This document shows positions 1-6,163 of a DNA stretch of 10,130 nt, one piece after another (the stretch's first letter is position 1; every line of letters begins with the position of its first letter). The position numbers were made by a program, and so were the translations under genes. The notes under the pieces are model-generated. The model worked only from the letters and a program-made list of their open reading frames with translations, made no database searches and was not told the DNA's origin. This DNA is from Caldifarciminota bacterium (lineage in GTDB: Bacteria; Hydrothermota; Hydrothermia; B15-G9; WFZT01): the NCBI GenBank assembly GCA_026986655.1, contig JALSOD010000192.1:1-10130 (forward strand), given 5' to 3'.

Positions 1-1932
1 CTGCGGATATTCCTCTACAATAAGGGGAGGTTGATCATCAAATATGAAACTCGAGTTAAAGGTTTCGCCGGTAACACCGTTTGAAGAAATGGGAGTAATC
101 TGTATTTGATATGTCCCATTATCAGACAGAAGAGAATTAAAGCGATAAACTATATATCTGAGGGTATCGTTCCCTGAAAAGCTCTTGGTACCTGGAACAT
201 AGCTTCCATCAGGGGCAATGACACGGATAGTGGATGAGGTATCAACTCCGGTTCCTGTCCTGTCATAAATTAATGCAAAAACACTATCTACTGCATTGAC
301 ATAAGCGTCTTGCTGCGGGAAGATGCTTATAACAACAGGTTCAATGGCAGTAACTGTAAATTTTATTGTCTTCAAAGTCTTATTCAATGCCCGGTCTGTT
401 AATTCAATCTGCAAAGTATAATTTCCTCCATAAATTCTGGCCGCTGAATCAATGACCCATGAAAGTGTGTATGTGCCATCACGATTATCGTGAACACTCT
501 TTCGGCCAGGCACGGCTGTTGAATCAGGATACAAAAGAAAAATATGAGTTCGAGAAAAATCTATCCCGGAGCTTGTGTCCACTCCGGGTCTCCTGTCCGA
601 AATAAGGGCGTAAACACTGTCTCTCAATATTACACCTGTATCTCCAGAATCTGGTATCGTGGATACAATGTAAGGTGGAATGTTGTCATAAATAAATCTC
701 AGGGTATCGATTATTCTGTTATTTATCGAATCAGACATCTCAAGAATTATCGTATAAAGTCCATCCATAGCGCCGTTGGGTATCAAAGGGGAATTGGGTA
801 CAAAAGCAAATAAAGTGTCTCCACTGCTCAATAGATTACCGGGAACCGTTGAGCTATCGGGCGCGATGAGGTTGATGTTTACATCACTAATTCCACATCC
901 GCCGTTATCTGAGATATAAAAGTACAGCGTATCGACTGTATCCCGGATTGCCGTATCACCGGACGGAAAGCTAAAAAGCAATTGTGGAGGAGTTGTATCA
1001 ATACGAAAAACAATTGAATCCGTAAGAGTATTTGTAGCTCTATCCCTTACAAATAATCTTAGAGTGTAGAGACCGTCTCCCAATAGCCGACTTTGGTCGG
1101 GAAAGAATATAAGGGTATCCGGCAGCCTGTATATGTAGTGACCACTAACAGGCAGACTACCCTTGTAAAGAGTGGCTCTTGCAGTGTTCATATTCACACC
1201 GGAAACATTGTCATTAAATACAACGAGGATACTATCAACCCGGGTTTGTGAAAGAACCTGACCACTAACCGGGTAGGATGTATCAATTTCAGGAGGCTGT
1301 GTATCATAAATAAAATGGAACGTATCTCTACTCGTATTGTTAGCAAGATCAGTAACTTTCGCTGCAATCGAATACTCCCCATCTGCTGAGCCATCACGTG
1401 GTAATGGTGGGTCAGGGTAAAAATAAAACTCGGTGTCGGTAACAAAGAGTAAATCACCGTTCACATTTCCCAAAGGACCGTTCATGGCAACCTGTGTACT
1501 ATCTCTATTCATTCCGCTCAGTGAATCGTGTACAAGAAATCTCACTGTATCGAGGGAGCTTACAACAGAGCTATCCTCAGGGAATACATCAATCAGAGGT
1601 CCCTCGGTATCAAAGGTGAACCTCACAGTATCCTTTGTCTCATTCCATGCAGAATCAAACACACTTATGACAAACCTATACCTTCCATCCTCTCCTGAAT
1701 GGGGGTGTAAGGGAGTTTGCAAAATAAGGAAAAGTGTATCCAACTTCATAAAAACCGTATCCACCGGGAGAGAGCTCCCATTTTGTTCGACAAAAGCGCA
1801 GAAAGTATCTGGATTTACCCCCGAGATATTATCTTCAACAATTGCAAAAAGTGTATCGAGGGACCAGTTTATATAGCTATCATTCTGCGGAAATGTATAC
1901 AACACAGCCGGAGGAGTCGGATCGTACACAAA
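1..1932 (-). repeat. Array of about 104-residue Ig-like protein repeats within the giant exoprotein
   Basis: Repeat units, marked by F-[VITRH]-[YFI]-D-x-x-P-P starts, lie at 1932-1621 (104 residues), 1620-1315 (102), 1314-1009 (102), 1008-697 (104), 696-361 (112) and 360-49 (104), with a seventh beginning at 48. Unit openings read FVYDPTPP, FTFDTEGP, FIYDTQPP, FRIDTTPP, FIYDNIPP, FTVTAIEP and FIFDDQPP. The repeats are clear at protein level and diverged at DNA level, so this is an old domain array rather than a recent tandem duplication. The array continues past the window edge. Confidence 0.8.
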
Positions 1933-3627
1933 TTTCACAATGTTGGATGTATCACCCTGGTTCATGACATCGTCAAAGGCAATGGCATAAATCAAAGAAT
2001 CACCAACCTCAAAAGTGATAGGGTACTCGAACCTTCCTGAAACAGAATCTGAATACACCTGTCCCGCGAGCTGACCGTTCTTGTAAATTTTCACGAGAGA
2101 CATAGGCTCAGTATATCCAACAACCGTATCAACTGAAGACGCGGTTATTTCAGGTATTGAAAGTGTATCGAGTTGTATAAAAGAAGGTCCTTTGTTATCA
2201 ATTTCTAAGACTCCTACTCCCTGATCTGCATCTCCCGTATTTGGATCGTAAGCAGTGACAACAACTGAGTAAATACTGTCAGCATTAATTGCAAGAAACC
2301 GCCCATTTATTTTGCCATTGAATCTTATTGAATGGTCTCCACCGGTTTCAAGCGTATCATTTAAAAGTGTTGCCACATACGTCGTCGAATCAAATCGGGT
2401 GGTTGAACTGTAGAGTTTGATATTTACAACAGCCTCCTCTGAAATGGAGTATCTAATCTCAGTGATATCATATAAACCATCCTGATTTGCGGGTGAAATT
2501 TTTGCCGGGTAGGTTACAATATTCCCAACTGTTGTGGGAACAGAATTTGCGATTATTTCCCCACCAACATGCTTTACATTCCCAGCCTCATCTTCCACCT
2601 GGATATCATAGGTGTATCGGCCATCCGGAATTGGGCCAGGTCCCCATTGGTATATATAATGGCCATCTCCCCTGAAAGATTGCCAGAAATTTACCGTATT
2701 AACAACATTTCCGTACTCATCAACAATTTTTAGACTTGCGTTTCCCGTAAAGGCATAAATTCCTATCTGAACGTAGTCTGTGGGCTGCTGGAGACTATCA
2801 GATGGCCAGATAGAAAGCAGAGAACTCACCGTCATTTTGTTGGTCAAATCTCCTACCCTAATGAGCTCAATAGGTCTACTTGCAACTTCAACGGACACGT
2901 CTCTGCCTGCCCAATCTTTAAAACCAAATGAAAAACCATCTACTGTCATCTGATCCACCTTTACGGCAAAATATACCGGGAATGGAGGAAAATCCGGGGT
3001 TTTTACAACTTGATCACCAATTTTAAGAGTATCATTTCCCTGGACAAGCACATAGCCAGTCTGGGTTACTATGAGAGTTGCAATTCTGTGGTTTGGCAAC
3101 ATCAGAGAATCATACTCCGGTGGATGCGTATTATTTACGGTGAACTCAAAGTTTGCATAGTCCTCAATACCATCGTTGTTGGGAGAAAATGGATTGGGGC
3201 TAACACTGACTGCCGGAATTGTGGGAAGAGTTGTATCAACTACGGCCTTAAAAATTGTACTATCAGATACATTTCCGGCCGTGTCCACGGCAAAAATCAT
3301 AAAGCTAAAGGTTGTGTTGTGGATCAGACCATTTACTTTCCCATCCCAGGTATACTCGTAATGTCCTGAAAGGATAAAGGTTGAATCTATCAATCTGTAG
3401 CCACTGTCACCGGGAAAGAAAGGATCTGTGCCCACAACTTCAAGTACAACGTTTGCAGGTTCAGATAGAATAAACCCAATTTTAGTGGAATCATTTCTTC
3501 CGTCATTGTTAGGAGAAACAGGATTGGGGTTTACATATATACCCGTGACGGTAGGAGGGATGGAATCAACCTGTGCAAATGCCAGAGCCGGAATTATAAA
3601 AAAAATCGTAGCAATTATTTTATTCAT
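1..3627 (-). CDS. Giant secreted protein with FlgD-like Ig modules and Ig-like tandem repeats (C-terminus beyond the window)
   Basis: From ATG 3627 the frame stays open to position 1 without a stop: 1209 residues, 3' end missing. The start overlaps pilQ by 8 bp. A signal peptide (residues 1-18, MNKIIATIFFIIPALAFA) implies export. Three modules follow that begin with a Ca-site-like Asn/Asp motif: SPNNDG at 38-43, SPNNDG at 148-153 and SPANQDG at 378-384. Each leads into a FlgD-like Ig fold (YEYTWDGKVNG...FAVDTAGN; YIYQWGPGPIPDGRYTYDI...DEAGN; SIRFNGKINGRF). After an Ig-like spacer (about 470-565), six tandem repeats of 102-112 residues run from 566, plus the start of a seventh. Each opens with F-x-Y/F-D-x-x-P-P and contains an SGV-like turn and DG-x-Y-x-(L/I). 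Asp-Thr pairs are common and Cys is rare, fitting an extended extracellular stalk. Whether it ends in an anchor, a T9SS-type tail or an adhesive head cannot be seen. Co-transcription with pilQ suggests a surface or pilus-linked role, but the function is not known. Confidence 0.85.
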   Translation of the reverse strand, partial: MNKIIATIFFIIPALAFAQVDSIPPTVTGIYVNPNPVSPNNDGRNDSTKIGFILSEPANVVLEVVGTDPFFPGDSGYRLIDSTFILSGHYEYTWDGKVNGLIHNTTFSFMIFAVDTAGNVSDSTIFKAVVDTTLPTIPAVSVSPNPFSPNNDGIEDYANFEFTVNNTHPPEYDSLMLPNHRIATLIVTQTGYVLVQGNDTLKIGDQVVKTPDFPPFPVYFAVKVDQMTVDGFSFGFKDWAGRDVSVEVASRPIELIRVGDLTNKMTVSSLLSIWPSDSLQQPTDYVQIGIYAFTGNASLKIVDEYGNVVNTVNFWQSFRGDGHYIYQWGPGPIPDGRYTYDIQVEDEAGNVKHVGGEIIANSVPTTVGNIVTYPAKISPANQDGLYDITEIRYSISEEAVVNIKLYSSTTRFDSTTYVATLLNDTLETGGDHSIRFNGKINGRFLAINADSIYSVVVTAYDPNTGDADQGVGVLEIDNKGPSFIQLDTLSIPEITASSVDTVVGYTEPMSLVKIYKNGQLAGQVYSDSVSGRFEYPITFEVGDSLIYAIAFDDVMNQGDTSNIVKFVYDPTPPAVLYTFPQNDSYINWSLDTLFAIVEDNISGVNPDTFCAFVEQNGSSLPVDTVFMKLDTLFLILQTPLHPHSGEDGRYRFVISVFDSAWNETKDTVRFTFDTEGPLIDVFPEDSSVVSSLDTVRFLVHDSLSGMNRDSTQVAMNGPLGNVNGDLLFVTDTEFYFYPDPPLPRDGSADGEYSIAAKVTDLANNTSRDTFHFIYDTQPPEIDTSYPVSGQVLSQTRVDSILVVFNDNVSGVNMNTARATLYKGSLPVSGHYIYRLPDTLIFFPDQSRLLGDGLYTLRLFVRDRATNTLTDSIVFRIDTTPPQLLFSFPSGDTAIRDTVDTLYFYISDNGGCGISDVNINLIAPDSSTVPGNLLSSGDTLFAFVPNSPLIPNGAMDGLYTIILEMSDSINNRIIDTLRFIYDNIPPYIVSTIPDSGDTGVILRDSVYALISDRRPGVDTSSGIDFSRTHIFLLYPDSTAVPGRKSVHDNRDGTYTLSWVIDSAARIYGGNYTLQIELTDRALNKTLKTIKFTVTAIEPVVISIFPQQDAYVNAVDSVFALIYDRTGTGVDTSSTIRVIAPDGSYVPGTKSFSGNDTLRYIVYRFNSLLSDNGTYQIQITPISSNGVTGETFNSSFIFDDQPPLIVEEYPQ
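2494..3516 (-). repeat. Three FlgD-like module starts with SPNNDG/SPANQDG motifs
   Basis: Within the exoprotein, NPNPVSPNNDGRND (motif at 3516-3499), SPNPFSPNNDGIED (3186-3169) and YPAKISPANQDGLYD (motif beginning at 2496) are homologous module openings. The first two are exactly 110 codons apart and retain visible DNA similarity. The third is 230 codons after the second because the second module is longer. The motif is typical of FlgD-Ig and CHU_C-like extracellular modules. Confidence 0.65.
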
Positions 3628-4822
3628 TTTTAACTATCTTCGGGGTAACAAAGATTAAAATTTCCTTCTTCTCAACAGATTTCGAGCGGGAACCGAAAAG
3701 TGCTCCTATAACCGGTAACTTGTGCAGGAAAGGTATACCCTGATGACCAGACGCCTGTCGACTTTTGAGAACTCCACCAATAACAACAGTCTGTCCGTCC
3801 TTTACTCTGAGCACTGTTTTTGCTCTTTGAATAGAAATAATAGGCCCAGGCGCTCCTTCCATAATTCCTGCAATATCTCCAACCTGCGGCTCCAGCTCCA
3901 TAGTTATTTCATCATTGGGGCTTATGTGAGGGGTGACCGAAAGCTTCAGGGTTGCGTCATAGAATGAAACAACAGGGTTTCCAGCCTGATCTCTCATGAT
4001 CACTGGTATCATTTTACCGGATGAAATAATCGCCTCCTGATTATCCTCCACCATGATCTTTGGTTCAGATAAGATATTGGCCTTACTTTCACTTTCAAGC
4101 TGATTGATCATTGCATTAATATTGTAAGACGGGAACACCTTTCCAAAAGTTAATTGGAGACCCTGCTCACCCTCCCCCCCTGCAATTAGACTCACTCCAC
4201 CTCTTGTTTTTGCCAGTGTATCAATGACATTTCCTATTGACCAATTGATCCCAAGCTGTCTTGCTGCATCGTAATCCACCTCTACAATCCTTGCTGAAAT
4301 CATGACCTGTTTATTGGGAACATCAACCTCCTTAATCAACTTTTTGATTCCTTCGATTACTTCGGGAAGATCAGTAATTATGATTGAATTTGTCCTTTCA
4401 TCAATTTCAATATTACCCCGATCGGATAAGTGCTTTTCACAAATCGTCTTAACCTCTTTCGCCTTCGCATACTTTAGACTAATTACGGCAGTTGATAACT
4501 TGGCAAGAGATTTCATTGTTTCGTACTCTTCCTTCGACGTGATGGTGATTATTCCATTCTTTTCCTGGTAGCTCAAACCAGCTGCCTCTGTGACAATTCC
4601 AAGTGCGGTTTTCCAGGGTACGTTGTAAAGGTTCAAGGTCACCGTTCCCTTGACATCAGTTGAAAGTACAATGTTCGCCCCGGAAATCTCGGCAAGTGCT
4701 TTTAGAACATCTTTGACATTTGCATTTTCAACATTGAGCGTAACAAGAGCATTCGGATTGGCTGCGCGTAACTGCGGGACAAAGAAAAGTATTACTATCA
4801 ATCCAAATTTTGTAAGTTTCAT
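3620..4822 (-). CDS. pilQ: PilQ, type IV pilus outer-membrane secretin (short form)
   Basis: This 400-residue secretin has a signal peptide (residues 1-20, ending PQLRA). Residues about 26-97 are an STN/N0 domain (VENANVKDVLKALAEISGAN, then GTVTLNLYNVPWKTALGIV). Residues about 112-168 are the N1/secretin_N domain (VISLKYAKAKEVKTICEKHL; DERTNSIIITDLPEVIEGI). Residues about 172-398 are the secretin barrel (VMISARIVEVDYDAARQLGI; LSEPKIMVEDNQEA; TVVIGGVLKS; GIPFLHKLPVIGALFGS; EKKEILIFVTPKIV). Secretins of this type form multimeric outer-membrane gates through which the pilus passes. No AMIN domain lies before the STN domain, so the protein is much shorter than PilQ of proteobacteria. The preceding gene carries an AMIN-like domain instead. 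Start and stop overlap neighbouring genes by 4 bp upstream and 8 bp downstream. The Shine-Dalgarno is weak, consistent with coupling. No stop or frameshift is seen. Confidence 0.95.
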   Translation of the reverse strand: MKLTKFGLIVILFFVPQLRAANPNALVTLNVENANVKDVLKALAEISGANIVLSTDVKGTVTLNLYNVPWKTALGIVTEAAGLSYQEKNGIITITSKEEYETMKSLAKLSTAVISLKYAKAKEVKTICEKHLSDRGNIEIDERTNSIIITDLPEVIEGIKKLIKEVDVPNKQVMISARIVEVDYDAARQLGINWSIGNVIDTLAKTRGGVSLIAGGEGEQGLQLTFGKVFPSYNINAMINQLESESKANILSEPKIMVEDNQEAIISSGKMIPVIMRDQAGNPVVSFYDATLKLSVTPHISPNDEITMELEPQVGDIAGIMEGAPGPIISIQRAKTVLRVKDGQTVVIGGVLKSRQASGHQGIPFLHKLPVIGALFGSRSKSVEKKEILIFVTPKIVKNE

Positions 4823-5580
4823 TTCAGTATTTCCATCGGTTTTTTTAGCTTAATTCTAATAGTTCTTGCGTATCCACGCAAGCCAACAAGGAAAATAGCC
4901 TGATTTTCTGTCAACTTCCATAATTTACCATTTTTCACCATGGTCCCTTCTTTAAGAATGTATGTTTTATTAGATTTGTCCACAAATATGCCCAACTTTT
5001 TCCTCCCCTGAATAATCACCCCAACAAGTCTGGCAGAGAAGGGGTCAAGGAGTAGGGAATCAGGCTTTTCACTCACAAGACTCTTGAATATATCACCTCT
5101 TCCCGGTGGATAGAACTTTACACGTCTGATATTGAGAATCTGCATTATCGTTGATGGACGCAACTGTGGCAAGGTAGCAACACTCTCCTCTACCGCCTTT
5201 TTCCCTATTAATTTTGGAGGATAAACTCTCACTGTGACAATATTTCCTACCTGCTCAACCTTATATTCGCTCCTTTCTTTTTCTGCAATGATTATTCTCA
5301 CAGTGTGATTTTTCCCTGGTGATATCTTTATGTATTTAACATTAGCCTTGTTTACATCTATCTTGTTCAGGTCCTTAAAATAATCCATGTACGGGAAGAA
5401 TAGGACGATGTTTTTCTTTTCAAGGTAATTCCGGTAATCCACGACCTCGTCCCTGAACTTCAACATGATTTCTGCAAACCCTGGTTGCTCTTCAAAATAT
5501 ATGTCTGTAAGCTCGTTGTATGCTCCCAATAAACCGGTAAGCAAGAAACCTATAAATATAAGATGACTATTTACCTTCAT
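4819..5580 (-). CDS. pilP: PilP-like periplasmic protein with an N-terminal AMIN-like domain
   Basis: This 253-residue protein begins with a signal peptide (MKVNSHLIFIGFLLTGLLGA). There is no lipobox cysteine, whereas classical PilP is a lipoprotein. Residues about 24-120 form a beta-rich segment (GFAEIMLKFRD; NIVLFFPYMD; VKYIKISPGKNHTVRIIIAE; YKVEQVGNIVTVRVYPP) that resembles the AMIN domain usually found at the start of PilQ. After a linker, residues about 152-247 match the PilP beta-domain: VKFYPPGRGDIFKSLV (usual 'RDPF' region), LVGVIIQGRKKLGIFVD, KTYILKEGTMVKNGKLWKL, and a closing beta strand. PilP links PilN/PilO to the periplasmic domains of PilQ, and its position between pilO and pilQ supports this role. 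It is longer than the usual PilP (about 170-180 residues) because of the added domain. The gene overlaps pilO by 14 bp and pilQ by 4 bp (ATGA). The PilP half is well supported; the AMIN call is from pattern and is moderate. Confidence 0.78.
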   Translation of the reverse strand: MKVNSHLIFIGFLLTGLLGAYNELTDIYFEEQPGFAEIMLKFRDEVVDYRNYLEKKNIVLFFPYMDYFKDLNKIDVNKANVKYIKISPGKNHTVRIIIAEKERSEYKVEQVGNIVTVRVYPPKLIGKKAVEESVATLPQLRPSTIMQILNIRRVKFYPPGRGDIFKSLVSEKPDSLLLDPFSARLVGVIIQGRKKLGIFVDKSNKTYILKEGTMVKNGKLWKLTENQAIFLVGLRGYARTIRIKLKKPMEILK

Positions 5581-6163
5581 TCAAAAGAGTCTCCATTTTT
5601 GTACCACTAAATACATAAATTTGAAGAGTAAAATGTGCCTTTATAGAAAATTCCGGGTAATCCTTGGACTTAAAAGAGACGATGTCAAGATTCGTAATTT
5701 TCGTAACCTGCGGGGAATTCGTCAGGTCCTCAACGAACTTTCCAAAATTTTTATAGGTTCCAAGCAAATCAATCTCCAATGGGTAAATCGAGTAAAATCC
5801 TTTCACGCTTATGGTCAAAGGTTTAAACATCGTGAATTCAAGACCGTTTCTCAATCCCATCAGAGCAATCTTTTTTATCCAACGTGGGACCTCACTCTGT
5901 GAGGGTAAAATCTGATTAAGTTTATTCCATAGTTGCTCTATTGAATCCGCCTCCGCCTTTACCTTACCAAAGTTTTTGATCTTCTTACGGTACTTTTGCA
6001 GTATAAGCTGCTCCTGACTGATTCTGGTTTTAAGCTCGTTTATCTTCCTCTTCCTTGGCTGGTAAACCTTGTAAATAAATCCACCCACAAGTAGAATTTC
6101 CAGTACTATGACAGCACTCCAGACGTTCTTTGACTTCTTAAATATGTCAGCGTTGAAGTCCAA
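5567..6163 (-). CDS. pilO: PilO, inner-membrane T4P alignment protein
   Basis: The gene has no ATG near its beginning. The chosen TTG at 6163 gives 198 residues; an earlier TTG at 6178 would give 203. After a short N-terminal tail there is one transmembrane helix (VWSAVIVLEILLVGGFIYKV), then a charged coiled coil (NELKTRISQEQ through AEADSIEQLWNKL). The PilO signature region follows: LPSQSEVPRWIKKIALMGLR, then NGLEFTMFKP, then a ferredoxin-like periplasmic fold including YPLEIDLLGTYKNFGKFVEDL. PilO normally pairs with PilN through the coiled coils and carries PilP on its periplasmic domain, and gene order and length agree with this. It overlaps the end of PilM-PilN by 17 bp and the next gene by 14 bp. 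I am confident of the family; the exact start is less certain. Confidence 0.9.
   Translation of the reverse strand: MDFNADIFKKSKNVWSAVIVLEILLVGGFIYKVYQPRKRKINELKTRISQEQLILQKYRKKIKNFGKVKAEADSIEQLWNKLNQILPSQSEVPRWIKKIALMGLRNGLEFTMFKPLTISVKGFYSIYPLEIDLLGTYKNFGKFVEDLTNSPQVTKITNLDIVSFKSKDYPEFSIKAHFTLQIYVFSGTKMETLLNEGK
5591..5594 (-). promoter_or_regulatory. Ribosome binding site (GGAG) of the pilP-like gene
   Basis: GGAG on the minus strand, within the pilO 3' end, lies about 10 bases before the ATG at 5580. It is a moderate Shine-Dalgarno match and supports that start. Confidence 0.5.

Noticed and set aside
1194..1457. Minus-strand open frame in another phase within the Ig repeats
   Set aside because: It overlaps the real frame, which is open for 1209 codons with clear repeat periodicity; the small frame has no recognisable features.
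1..1932. DNA tandem repeat or CRISPR-like array suggested by recurring GTATC words
   Set aside because: The recurrence comes from frequent Asp-Thr codon pairs (GATAC on the coding strand) in the Ig repeats; there is no conserved repeat of fixed length with spacers.
544..2040. Several plus-strand open frames of about 90-150 codons (for example 1433-1876 and 1717-2040)
   Set aside because: They lie opposite the long uninterrupted minus-strand exoprotein frame, have low-complexity unlikely sequences and no domain or ribosome binding site; they are shadows.
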